The notes under the pieces: generated by a model
The model's database searches: none
Told to the model about the DNA's origin: nothing
The model's input: the letters and a program-made list of their open reading frames with translations, nothing else
DNA from: Laedolimicola sp934402125
GTDB lineage: Bacteria; Bacillota; Clostridia; Lachnospirales; Lachnospiraceae
DNA length: 46,780 bases
Direction: 5' to 3'
Assembly (NCBI RefSeq): GCF_052065835.1
Contig: NZ_JBQHTG010000006.1
Location: forward strand, 1 to 46,780
Part shown: positions 15,076-23,645 of the stretch, piece after piece
How the letters are laid out: each line of letters begins with the position of its first letter
Position numbering within the stretch: the stretch's first letter is position 1
Program-made: the position numbers and the translations under genes

Positions 15076-16149
15076 ATGACATCCATGAAAACGAAACGTT
15101 ATGCCATCGCAGCCCCGACCAGTATGGGGCTGCGCATCACCCCGGAAAACCGGATGAGTGTGCAGAACAGCAATTTATTCTATATGCAGGCCACCAGCGC
15201 CGAATCCAACGTCCTGAACGTGGCGTCCTCCCTAGGACGCGAGTGCCTGATTCTTACAAAATTTGTAAAAGGAAGTCCCATGGCGGATTTTATCCGGCGT
15301 CAGCTTCGCGCCCGCAATATCGCTTTTGAAGGCGCGGAAGTCGATCAGGGCGGCCCCTGGGGCTATCGTCATCAGTTCAATATCGCGGATTCCGGCTTCG
15401 GTCTCCGGGCGCCCCGGGTCTGGAACGACCGGGCAGGCGAAGTGGGCCGCACCCTTTCCATCGACGAGTTCGATGTGGAGCGCATCTTCGGCCAGGAAGG
15501 CGTAGGCATCCTGCATCTCTCCGGCCTGATTGCGGCCATGAGTCCCGAGACTACCGCCTGCTGCCTAGCTCTCGCCAAAGCGGCGAAGCAGTACGGCACC
15601 CTGATTTCCTTTGATCTGAACTATCGGGCCACCTTCTGGGCCGGACGGGAGGCTGAGCTTCACCAGGCTTTCCACGAGATCGCTTCCCAGGCCGATATTC
15701 TCATCGGCAACGAAGAAGATTTCCAGCTCTGCCTGGGCTTTGAAGGCCCCGAGACCGGTGGCAAAGACCTTTCCGAGAAAATAGATTCCTTCAAAGGCAT
15801 GATTTCCCAGGTAAAAGAACGTTACCCTCATACCCGCATGTTTGCCACCACCCTCCGGCAGGTGCTTTCCGCCAATGAACACCTCTGGGGCGCCATTCTT
15901 CTGGCTGACGGCCAGTGGTACGTGGAAGAGCCCCGTCCGATTCAGGTTCTGGACCGCATCGGCGGCGGCGACGGCTTCTCCGGCGGCCTGCTCTACGGCG
16001 TGCTGAACGGCTGGGCTCCCGATAAATGCCTGCAGTTCGGCTGGGCGTCCGGCGTCCTGGCCGCATCCAGTCTCAACGACTATGCGGAACCGGCAGATGA
16101 AAAACAGGTCTGGGATATCTATAAAGGCAACGCCCGCGTGCAGAGATAA
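15076..16149 (+). CDS. PfkB-family carbohydrate kinase (KDG-kinase-like)
   Basis: 357 residues of the ribokinase/PfkB fold. The C-terminal signature DRIGGGDGFSGG carries the catalytic base D299 and anion-hole glycines; LISFDLNYRATFW is typical of 2-keto-3-deoxygluconate kinase-like members. It lies 36 nt after the GRE gene with AAAGGAGG upstream, so it is co-transcribed. It probably phosphorylates the GRE substrate (making the 6-phosphate without a PTS) or the GRE product. By overall look it could also be a KDG kinase. Family call is secure; substrate is not. Confidence 0.88.
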   Translation: MTSMKTKRYAIAAPTSMGLRITPENRMSVQNSNLFYMQATSAESNVLNVASSLGRECLILTKFVKGSPMADFIRRQLRARNIAFEGAEVDQGGPWGYRHQFNIADSGFGLRAPRVWNDRAGEVGRTLSIDEFDVERIFGQEGVGILHLSGLIAAMSPETTACCLALAKAAKQYGTLISFDLNYRATFWAGREAELHQAFHEIASQADILIGNEEDFQLCLGFEGPETGGKDLSEKIDSFKGMISQVKERYPHTRMFATTLRQVLSANEHLWGAILLADGQWYVEEPRPIQVLDRIGGGDGFSGGLLYGVLNGWAPDKCLQFGWASGVLAASSLNDYAEPADEKQVWDIYKGNARVQR

Positions 16150-16164
16150 GGAGGCATACAGAAT

Positions 16165-17616
16165 ATGAAAAAAGCAGATATCGGTCTCATCGGCCTGGCC
16201 GTCATGGGCGAAAATCTGGTCATGAATATGGAATCCAAAGGCTTTACCGTGGCTGTCTACAATCGCACCACCGAGAAAGTCGACAAATTTGTAAACGGCC
16301 GCGCTTCCGGCAAAAACATCATCGGCTGCCACTCCCTGACCGAGCTGGTGGACGCCCTGAAAAAACCCCGCAAGGTTTTCCTGATGGTAAAAGCCGGCCA
16401 GGCCGTAGACGATATGATTACACAGCTGTTACCGCTTCTGGAGGACGGCGATATCATCATAGACGGCGGCAACTCCCATTTTCCCGACACCATCCGCAGA
16501 ACCGCTTCTGTGGAAGCTCAGGGAAAACTCTATGTGGGAACCGGCGTGTCCGGCGGCGAAGAGGGCGCGCTCAGGGGCCCCAGCATGATGCCCGGCGGTT
16601 CGCCTGCTGCCTGGCCCTTCGTAAAGCCCATCTTCCAGGCCATCTGCGCGAAGGTGGAGGACGGCAGCCCCTGCTGCGACTGGGTCGGCGAGAACGGCGC
16701 AGGCCATTTTGTGAAAATGGTACACAACGGCATCGAATATGGCGATATGCAGCTGATCTGCGAGGCTTACCAGCTTATGCGGGATCTGCTTGGTATGTCG
16801 GACGACGAGATGCAAGAAGTCTTTGCCTGTTGGAATCAGACGGAACTGGACAGCTACCTCATCGAAATTACGCGGGACATTCTCGCTTACAAGGATACCG
16901 ACGGCAGCCCCATCGTGGAGAAGATTCTCGATACGGCAGGACAGAAGGGAACCGGCAAATGGACCGGCATTGCCGCCCTGGACGAGGGCGTTCCGCTGAC
17001 CCTGATCGGCGAAGCCGTATTCGCCCGCTGCCTCTCCGCCATGAAGGAAGAGCGTGTGGCGGCGGCGTCAGCGTACCGGCGCGCCATCCCGGCTTTTACC
17101 GGCGACAGAAAAGAGATGGTGGAAGCCATCCATCAGGCTCTCTACGCCAGCAAAATCATTTCCTATGCTCAGGGCTATTCCCTGATGCGTACGGCGGCGG
17201 AGCACTACGGCTGGAACCTGAATTACGGCGGCATCGCCCTCATGTGGCGCGGCGGCTGTATCATCCGAAGCGTTTTCCTGGGTAAAATCAAGGAAGCCTA
17301 CGACGCCAATCCAGCCCTCGCCAACCTGCTGCTGGATCCCTATTTCCGTGAGACCATGGAGCGGCTGCTTCCGGCCTGGCGGAAAGTCGCGGCGGCAGCC
17401 ATCCAGTACGGCGTCCCGGCTCCGGCTATGACGGCGGCCTTAAGCTATTTCGACGGCTACACCACCGACCGGCTTCCGGCCAATCTTTTACAGGCGCAAC
17501 GCGATTATTTCGGCGCGCACACCTATGAGCGGCTGGACGCTCCCCGCGGACAGTTCTTCCATACCAACTGGACCGGCCACGGCGGCGATACCGCAGCCAG
17601 CACTTACAACGCTTAA
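16165..17616 (+). CDS. gnd: 6-phosphogluconate dehydrogenase, decarboxylating
   Basis: 483 residues, the full length of GndA-type enzymes. The NADP-binding start IGLAVMGENLVMNM, phosphate-recognising NRTTEK (33-38), the loop VSGGEEGALRGPSMMPGG (128-145) and the catalytic set K184, H187, N188 in GHFVKMVHNG are all present. It converts 6-phosphogluconate to ribulose-5-phosphate, CO2 and NADPH in the cytoplasm. It follows the kinase by 15 nt with AAGGAGG. Its place in a glycyl radical operon is unusual; a 6-phosphogluconolactonase-like gene lies at 28386-29474, but no glucose-6-phosphate dehydrogenase is present. Confidence 0.92.
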   Translation: MKKADIGLIGLAVMGENLVMNMESKGFTVAVYNRTTEKVDKFVNGRASGKNIIGCHSLTELVDALKKPRKVFLMVKAGQAVDDMITQLLPLLEDGDIIIDGGNSHFPDTIRRTASVEAQGKLYVGTGVSGGEEGALRGPSMMPGGSPAAWPFVKPIFQAICAKVEDGSPCCDWVGENGAGHFVKMVHNGIEYGDMQLICEAYQLMRDLLGMSDDEMQEVFACWNQTELDSYLIEITRDILAYKDTDGSPIVEKILDTAGQKGTGKWTGIAALDEGVPLTLIGEAVFARCLSAMKEERVAAASAYRRAIPAFTGDRKEMVEAIHQALYASKIISYAQGYSLMRTAAEHYGWNLNYGGIALMWRGGCIIRSVFLGKIKEAYDANPALANLLLDPYFRETMERLLPAWRKVAAAAIQYGVPAPAMTAALSYFDGYTTDRLPANLLQAQRDYFGAHTYERLDAPRGQFFHTNWTGHGGDTAASTYNA

Positions 17617-17633
17617 TTCAGACTGTATCCCCT

Positions 17634-17684
17634 GAAAAAACCGACTGTCCGGAGCTTATCATAAGCCCGGGCAGCCGGTTTTCC
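17634..17684. terminator. Bidirectional terminator between gnd and the activase gene
   Basis: Imperfect 14-bp stem AACCGACTGTCCGG (17639-17652) / CCGGGCAGCCGGTT (17667-17680), with A6 on the left and T's on the right. It serves two converging genes. Confidence 0.75.
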
Positions 17685-17694
17685 TTCGCTGTAT

Positions 17695-18474
17695 TTACTT
17701 AAAGCTGGCGTCCAGTCCCCTGTCCAGGAATACCTGGATGTACTTCTGCAACTGCTCCGGATGCAGCTGCGGCACACCGCTCATCTCATACTCTGTCTCC
17801 AGCTGCTCGTATTTCTTTTCCCCGAACTGATGGAAAGGGAGCAGATGTACCTCACGGATTCCAAGTTTACATAAGTTTTCTGCCATCCCTGCCGCATCCT
17901 TCAGGCTGGCATTGAACTTCGGGATCACCGGAATCCGGGCAATCAGCGGAATCCCCTGGGACACTGCGTATCCCATATTTTCCAGAATTATATCGTTATA
18001 CACGCCTGTCTTTTCAAAATGCTTTTCCCGATCCCAATGCTTCATATCAAAAAGAAGCAGGTCAATATACTCCACAAACTCCCGAAATACCTCGTGGCTG
18101 GCATACCCGGTAGTCTCCGCCGCGCAGTGCAGTCCCCGGCTCTGCGCCTCCTTCAGAAGCTCCACCGCAAAGGCGTGCTGCTGCAATACCTCACCGCCGG
18201 ACAGGGTGATACCGCCCCCGGATTCCTCATAGAACTCCCGGTCCTTCTCCACTTCCTCCAGCACCTCTTCCACGGTCCATTCCCGGCCAATGAGCTTCTT
18301 ATCGCCCGACGCCAGCGCCTTCTTCCGGAAGCGGTTCTGGGATTCCGGGTTAGAACACCAGCGGCAGCTTAAGGGACAGCCCGCGAAAAATACGGTGGAG
18401 CGAATGCCCGGTCCGTCGTTGATACTGAACTTCTGAATATTAAAAATAAGCCCTTTTTCTGCTGAATTTCCCAT
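17695..18474 (-). CDS. Glycyl-radical enzyme activase (radical SAM, short PflA-like form)
   Basis: 259 residues. The CxxxCxxC motif CPLSCRWC (C33, C37, C40) binds the [4Fe-4S] cluster for S-adenosylmethionine cleavage. FSINDGPGIRSTVFF before it and GGGITLSGGEVLQQ after it are activase signatures. After CRWCSNPESQ the chain goes straight to the barrel; the ferredoxin-like insert with two extra clusters found in most dehydratase activases is absent, so its size is that of PflA. It should place the radical on G780 of the enzyme at 12625-15039. It is encoded convergently with that operon and divergently from the DeoR gene, from AGGAG at its own start. Confidence 0.88.
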   Translation of the reverse strand: MGNSAEKGLIFNIQKFSINDGPGIRSTVFFAGCPLSCRWCSNPESQNRFRKKALASGDKKLIGREWTVEEVLEEVEKDREFYEESGGGITLSGGEVLQQHAFAVELLKEAQSRGLHCAAETTGYASHEVFREFVEYIDLLLFDMKHWDREKHFEKTGVYNDIILENMGYAVSQGIPLIARIPVIPKFNASLKDAAGMAENLCKLGIREVHLLPFHQFGEKKYEQLETEYEMSGVPQLHPEQLQKYIQVFLDRGLDASFK

Positions 18475-18648
18475 GAAATAACTCCTTTTTCTTTTCTTAT
18501 TCTTAGTTTATCATTCGCATTATTGTTTGTAAACTTATTTTTGAAATTATTTTATATTTCGTTTGAAATATTCTTGAAGTTTTTAGCGAAAATATGTGGC
18601 ATTATTTTCCCACTTATTATATAATAAATGCAAAGGAGAACGAAGCAA
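18475..18648. promoter_or_regulatory. Divergent control region, activase / DeoR regulator
   Basis: On the minus strand TTTACA and TAAACT with a 17-nt spacer (about 18532-18504) could drive the activase gene. On the plus strand TATAAT lies near 18618-18623 ahead of the DeoR gene. TTTGAAAT-like repeats (about 18538-18547, 18562-18569) with inverted ATTTC between them are candidate DeoR operators. The region is strongly A/T-rich. Confidence 0.45.
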
Positions 18649-19404
18649 ATGAAAGAACGCCATTTACAAATCATAAACCTCGTCAATGAGAAAGAAAAGG
18701 TCAGCGTCCAGGAGCTGTCCGAGCTTCTGAAGCTCTCCATGGTAACTATCCGCAAGGACCTGGAGGAGCTGGAGTCCCAGGGACTCTTAAGACGTCAGCA
18801 CGGCTACGCCACAAAGGCCTCGCCGGACGCCATCAATTCCCGTATGGCTTTCCATTATTCGGAGAAAAAGGCCATCGCCAAACGGGCCATGGAGATCGTC
18901 GAACCCATGGAGACCATTATGATTGAGTCCGGTTCCACCTGCGCCCTGTTCGCGCTGGAGGCGGCCATTCAGAAAGACGTCACCATTATCACCAATTCCG
19001 CTTATATCGCCCGCTACCTGAATCAGGTGCCTACCGCGCACATTATTCTGCTGGGCGGCGATTACGATACGGTAGCCGAGGTTACCACCGGCCCCGTCAC
19101 GCAGCTCTGCGCCCGGGAATACCACGTAGACAAGCTGTTCGTCGGCGTAGACGGCTACACCGAGGAAAACGGCTTCACTAATATCAATCACACCCGAAGT
19201 GCCGTGGTAAAAGAATTCGCGAAGCAGGCCGACCATGTTATCGTGTTGACCACCTCCGATAAATTCGGAAAACGCAGCGTCGCCAAGCTGTTCGATTCCG
19301 AAGAGGTCTCCATGGTTGTTACCGACGACCAAATTACCCCGGAATGCAAAGAGACCATGGAACGCCACGGCATCCAGGTCATCACCACCACGACACAGGC
19401 ATAA
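18649..19404 (+). CDS. DeoR/GlpR-family transcriptional regulator
   Basis: 251 residues from ATG 18649 (MKERHLQIINLVNEKEKVSV), chosen because AAAGGAG lies 10 nt upstream; the earlier ATG at 18628 would put this site inside the gene. The N-terminal winged HTH (VQELSELLKLSMVTIRKDLEELESQGLLRR) is followed by the DeoR sugar-phosphate sensor domain (SEKKAIAKRAMEIV, IESGSTC, LLGGDYD, FVGVDG, LTTSDKFG). Such proteins normally repress sugar genes and respond to a phosphorylated sugar. It is probably a repressor of the activase and neighbouring island operons. Confidence 0.88.
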   Translation: MKERHLQIINLVNEKEKVSVQELSELLKLSMVTIRKDLEELESQGLLRRQHGYATKASPDAINSRMAFHYSEKKAIAKRAMEIVEPMETIMIESGSTCALFALEAAIQKDVTIITNSAYIARYLNQVPTAHIILLGGDYDTVAEVTTGPVTQLCAREYHVDKLFVGVDGYTEENGFTNINHTRSAVVKEFAKQADHVIVLTTSDKFGKRSVAKLFDSEEVSMVVTDDQITPECKETMERHGIQVITTTTQA

Positions 19405-19452
19405 AAACACCGCTTTTTCGGTTTGCTTTTTTCCGGAAAAGCGGTATTTTTA
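19405..19452 (+). terminator. Terminator after the DeoR gene
   Basis: Stem ACCGCTTTTTCGG (19409-19421) / CCGGAAAAGCGGT (19433-19445) followed by ATTTTTA. It is A-rich on its left, so it may also stop minus-strand reading from the HAD remnant. Confidence 0.7.
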
Positions 19453-19457
19453 TCTTC

Positions 19458-20187
19458 TTATACTTCTTTTAAACAGGTTTCTATCTCGATCGCCACGCCG
19501 TCCTCTTCATTGGTACAGGCCGTATGATACGCCGTTGCTTTCAACACTTCCGGGTCCGCATTAGCCATGGCCATGCCTCTGCCTGCAGTCTTCAGAAGCG
19601 CCAGATCGTTGGTTCCGTCGCCGAACGCCATACATTCCTCCAGCCCGATTCCCAGATATCCGCACAGGAATTTTAGTGCTAGGCCCTTATTCGCCTTAGC
19701 CGAATTAATCTCAATGTTGTTCGGCAGGGATGTGGAAATCTCCAGATTGGGAAAATGCGCCTTCATCTCCGGCAGTCTCCGGTTCCTCTCCGGAATTTCC
19801 CGGAAATAATACTGAATCTTCTGAATCGTCGGCTCTATATCGAAGATCCTTTTCTCCATATTTTTCAAAGGCCGGTACACCTGCTTCCCAATCTCTGCCG
19901 TAAGCAAAGACAGCTTCTGACTCCGCCCGGGTCAGCTCTGCCCGGTGCAAAATCCTTTTTTCTTTCACGTCATAAATCTGCGCTCCATTGACCGTTATGG
20001 CATAGCGGACAAAGGGCATATTCTTTACCACATCCGGCATGCCGTCGTAGACTCTGCCTGTGGAGGGCACCAGATAGATGCCGCGATCCGCCGCATTCTG
20101 AAGCGCGGCCATGGTTCTCCCGGAAACTGTCTTATCCTCTTTCAGAAGCGTTCCGTCCAGGTCGAACGCAATCAGTCGAATACTCAT
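19458..20187 (-). pseudogene. HAD (Cof-type) phosphatase remnant, copy 1
   Basis: The start at 20187 (MSIRLIAFDLDGTLLKEDK) carries the HAD nucleophile motif DLDGT. A second frame from about 19907 gives the C-terminal half with MAFGDGTNDLALL. Between them about 33-35 codons present in the intact homologue at 33090-33926 (from after FAYG to before KQVY) are missing, and the frame is lost. The two halves otherwise match that homologue closely. It lies 11 nt after the ROK kinase stop, where the intact copy follows metG. Considered inactive. Confidence 0.8.
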
Positions 20188-20198
20188 ATTATTTCACC

Positions 20199-21161
20199 TC
20201 AGTCAAATAATAACTCAACCGCGCCGATAAGTCCAGAATCGCTTCCCAGCTCCGTCTGAAAAAATTCCACCGGGAACTCATTGGTGTGATACCGCTCAAA
20301 CTCCTCTTTCATCCGCCCGAACAGCTTGTCGCCCATGGCCAGCAGACCGCCGCTGAATACGATGCAGTCGATATTCAGAAGCATGTAAACGTCGAAAATC
20401 CAGATGGCCAGATAGTGGGCCATCTGTTCTACAGCCCGGATGGCTACTGCGTCGCCTTTCTCATATGCCTCGTTGATATGGCGGGTCGTAATCTGATCCA
20501 CGCCCCCTGCCAGTTCCGGCAGAATAGAGCTTTCCCCGTCTTCTTTGATCCATTTTTTTACATATTTTAAGATTGCTTTTCCGGAACCCAGAGAATTAAA
20601 GCAGCCCACATTGCCACAGCTGCAGGCCATGCCCACCTCTTCCGGCACTGCAGCAAGCATATGCCCGCTCTCGCCGGATGCCCCGTTGCTGCCTCGAAAC
20701 AGCCTTCCGTCAATGATCATGCCGCTGGAGATTCCGGTGCTGACCGGACAGTACAGCATATTCCGGCGTCCCCGGCCAGCGCCCTGCCGATATTCCGCCA
20801 GCGCGCCACAGTGACAGTCATTGTCCATGACGATGCGGATATCCTGATCCAGCCTGGATTTCAGGTAATCCACCACCGCAAAATTATTAAGCTTCGGCAG
20901 ACTGGCCGTCTTCGTCAGGGCTCCCTTTTCAAAATCCACAAAACCTGTGATCCCGATGCCGATACCCTCTACGGTTCCGCCACGGTCTCCCGCCTCCTCC
21001 ATAAATTCCCGGATAATCTCCAGCACCGGCTCAAAAAACTCCTGGCCTTCCTTCTGATCATCCGAAGCTGTCTGCTTTCTCACCAGCAGCTTGCGCGCTT
21101 CATCAAACAGACCGTAAGCAATCTTCGTACCACCCACGTCAATTCCAATATAAAACTTCAT
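20199..21161 (-). CDS. ROK-family sugar kinase 1
   Basis: 320 residues. The ATP-binding start IGIDVGGTKIAYGLFD, the sugar-binding GESGHM motif and a zinc site CSCGNVGCFN place it in the ROK kinase group. The catalytic region reads VMDNDCHCGALAEY, so an aspartate is kept. It follows the GH4 gene with a 1-nt gap and is the last intact gene of the sugar operon. ROK kinases phosphorylate glucose, other hexoses or, in the BglK case, beta-glucosides. Here it may handle the sugar released by the GH4 enzyme; the substrate is not determined by sequence alone. Confidence 0.85.
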   Translation of the reverse strand: MKFYIGIDVGGTKIAYGLFDEARKLLVRKQTASDDQKEGQEFFEPVLEIIREFMEEAGDRGGTVEGIGIGITGFVDFEKGALTKTASLPKLNNFAVVDYLKSRLDQDIRIVMDNDCHCGALAEYRQGAGRGRRNMLYCPVSTGISSGMIIDGRLFRGSNGASGESGHMLAAVPEEVGMACSCGNVGCFNSLGSGKAILKYVKKWIKEDGESSILPELAGGVDQITTRHINEAYEKGDAVAIRAVEQMAHYLAIWIFDVYMLLNIDCIVFSGGLLAMGDKLFGRMKEEFERYHTNEFPVEFFQTELGSDSGLIGAVELLFD

Positions 21162-21162
21162 G

Positions 21163-22557
21163 CTACAGTCCCTTTCTCAGAAGCTCCCTGACTACCTCGT
21201 CGTCGGTCTCCACACCGGCAGCCTTCAGTTCCTGAATCTTCTCCGCAAACTGGGGCAGGTACTTCTCATGGGCTACCAGCAGCTCATCCAACACCCGCTT
21301 GCCCTCTTTTCCGCTTTCGATCAACGGATTCATGGTAAAGGCCTCCAGCGCCAGACCATAATCTCCCGTAATAGCCGCCTCGATGACGCACTCCTCCATG
21401 GCCTTCATCAGCTGCAGCCAGCCTCTTGCCGCAGGCGGCATCTCGCCCCATGCGATGGGCTCCGCTCCCCTGGCGGAAATCAGGCTGCTGACCTCCACGA
21501 TGGAATCCGGTGCCAGACAGGGAAGCGCACCCTTATTTTCGGTGCTGACCGTCATTCTCAGATGCCTGTCATTGTAAATGGCGCTGATACACTCGCAGGC
21601 CGCGTCACTGTAATAGGCTCCGCCGCGCTTGCCAAGCTGCTCCGGCTTCTCGTGAAGTCCCGGCTGAGCGTAGAGTTCAAACAACTCATGCTCCACCTGA
21701 TACATCTGCTCGGCTCTGGTTCCGCCCTTTTTGAACTCCTGGATACTGTGTTCCAGCATCTCCCGCTGCATAAAATAATATCTGTGATAACCGCAGGGAA
21801 CCATTTTCATGGAATCCAGCAGTTCCTCCGGGAACGGCTCCTGATAAATATTCACCGGCGTACCGCCGTTCTTCTCATTGACATGCTTCAGAACCTCCGC
21901 TGTCACATCCTCGCCGTCGCGGTTTGTCACTTTATGCCAGTGGAAATGATTCAGTCCGGCGAACTGATAAGTCAGCTCCTCTTCAGTCTCGCCGATATTG
22001 CCCGGCTCCCGCATCTGCGCGATGGTCGGCACGTTACACAGACCGATGGTCTTCTTCCAGCCAAATTTTTTGATGGCCGCCTCAGTCACCATACCGCTGG
22101 GATTCGTAAAATTGATCAGCCAGGCATCCGGACACAGCTCCCGCATATCGTCGATAATCTGTCCGATAACCGGAATAGTCCGGAAGGCCTTGAAGATACC
22201 GCCTGCGCCGTTGGTCTCCTGCCCCAGCATTCCGTGCAGATCCGGGATACGCTCATCCTTAATCCGAGCCTCCAGAAGCCCCACACGGAACTGCGTGGTC
22301 ACAAAATCCGCCCCCGGAAGCGCTTCCCGGCGATCCAGCGTCGTATGCACCTTTACCTGATAGGGCGAAGCATCCCACATTCTCTGTGCCAGTTCCGATA
22401 CGATACGCAGCTTTTCTTTACCGCGCTCCACATCCACCAGCCACATTTCCCCGATGGGAAGCTCTTCATAGCGCCTGATGAACCCCTCGATCAGCTCCGG
22501 CGTGTAACTGCTGCCTCCACCAATTGTTACAATTTTTACCTGCTTTTTCATGACCAC
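21163..22557 (-). CDS. GH4 6-phospho-beta-glucosidase-like hydrolase
   Basis: 464 residues. The NAD-binding start VKIVTIGGGSSYTPELIEG, the NFTNPSGMVTE segment, the metal-binding GLCNVP cysteine and GLNHFHWH histidine are family 4 glycosidase marks. These enzymes need NAD and Mn2+ and work by transient oxidation of the sugar ring. The form looks like the 6-phospho-beta-glucosidase branch, which needs a substrate already phosphorylated at O6; here this would come from a ROK kinase, as no PTS is present. It is cotranscribed with galM and ROK kinase 1. Confidence 0.88.
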   Translation of the reverse strand: MVMKKQVKIVTIGGGSSYTPELIEGFIRRYEELPIGEMWLVDVERGKEKLRIVSELAQRMWDASPYQVKVHTTLDRREALPGADFVTTQFRVGLLEARIKDERIPDLHGMLGQETNGAGGIFKAFRTIPVIGQIIDDMRELCPDAWLINFTNPSGMVTEAAIKKFGWKKTIGLCNVPTIAQMREPGNIGETEEELTYQFAGLNHFHWHKVTNRDGEDVTAEVLKHVNEKNGGTPVNIYQEPFPEELLDSMKMVPCGYHRYYFMQREMLEHSIQEFKKGGTRAEQMYQVEHELFELYAQPGLHEKPEQLGKRGGAYYSDAACECISAIYNDRHLRMTVSTENKGALPCLAPDSIVEVSSLISARGAEPIAWGEMPPAARGWLQLMKAMEECVIEAAITGDYGLALEAFTMNPLIESGKEGKRVLDELLVAHEKYLPQFAEKIQELKAAGVETDDEVVRELLRKGL

Positions 22558-22583
22558 AGACTCCTCCTTCTTTTATGTTTTCA

Positions 22584-23627
22584 TTATGTAAACTGATAGA
22601 TGGTCGTCGTCTTATACAGCCCGCCCTTATCCAGAATGGGCTGCGGGAAATTCGGAGTGTTGATGCTGTTGGCGTAATAGTGGCTTTCCATACAGAAGCC
22701 GCTGTTTTTCGTAATCAGCACACCGCCCTTTCCGATGATGTCCCGGGTAGTATTGCCTGCGTAAAACTGCAGGCCCGGCAGATCCGTATACACGGTCATC
22801 CGAATGCCCGACTTGGGACTCTCGGCTGTCGCGGCTTTGCGGAGTCCCTTTCCGAAACCTTTCAGAACGAAATTGTGATCGTAGCCATAGACCAGCTTCA
22901 GCTGCTCGTCGTCGGCGTGAATCTCCTGCCCGATGGCCCTGGGCTTCCGAAAATCCATGGGCGTACCAGCCACATCGCGGATTTCCCCGGTGGGAATGGT
23001 TCCCTTCCGCACCGGTGTAAACTGCTCCGCGTTGATCCACACGACGGTATCCAGAATATTGCCCGTCTCATAGCCAGACAGGTTAAAATAAGAGTGATTG
23101 GTAAGATTTACCAGTGTCTTTTTATCTGTGGTTCCATAATAGGACAGAATCAGAGCGCCTGTATCCGTCAGCGTATAGGTCAGCGAGATATCCAGATTGC
23201 CCGGGAATCCGTTTTCCATGTCCGGACTGTGATAGGTAAAGGATACGCTGTCATCCGAGAAGCTTTCCGCCTCCCAGAGCACCTTGTGAAAACCATGGGT
23301 CATACTGCTGTGAATGTTATTATCATTCTCATTGATTTCCAGCTGATACTCCACGCCGTCGATGGTAAAACGACCCTTCTCGATCCGGTTCACATTGCGG
23401 CCCACCGTCGTTCCCAGCATATCAAAATTATCCTCGTATTTTTCCAGTTCGTCATAACCCAGCACCACATCTCTCAGCTTTCCGTCCTGATCCGGCACCA
23501 GAAGCTTCACCAGAACGGCTCCGAAGTCCGTCAATACGGCCTGCATACCCTTCTGATTTTCAATGGTGTACAGGTTCGCGATCCGTCCGTCCCGAAGTTT
23601 GTCAAATGCTTTCACTGTCACGCTCAT
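22584..23627 (-). CDS. galM: Aldose 1-epimerase
   Basis: 347 residues. The catalytic histidines (in NIHSSMTHGF and NLTNHSYFNLSG) and the C-terminal glutamate in GFCMESHYYANS are present. It interconverts alpha and beta anomers of free hexoses in the cytoplasm. In this operon it would feed the sugar released by the GH4 enzyme to a ROK kinase. It lies between the ABC permeases and the GH4 gene with short gaps. Confidence 0.88.
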   Translation of the reverse strand: MSVTVKAFDKLRDGRIANLYTIENQKGMQAVLTDFGAVLVKLLVPDQDGKLRDVVLGYDELEKYEDNFDMLGTTVGRNVNRIEKGRFTIDGVEYQLEINENDNNIHSSMTHGFHKVLWEAESFSDDSVSFTYHSPDMENGFPGNLDISLTYTLTDTGALILSYYGTTDKKTLVNLTNHSYFNLSGYETGNILDTVVWINAEQFTPVRKGTIPTGEIRDVAGTPMDFRKPRAIGQEIHADDEQLKLVYGYDHNFVLKGFGKGLRKAATAESPKSGIRMTVYTDLPGLQFYAGNTTRDIIGKGGVLITKNSGFCMESHYYANSINTPNFPQPILDKGGLYKTTTIYQFT

Positions 23628-23645
23628 AGTCTGTCTCTCCTTTAC

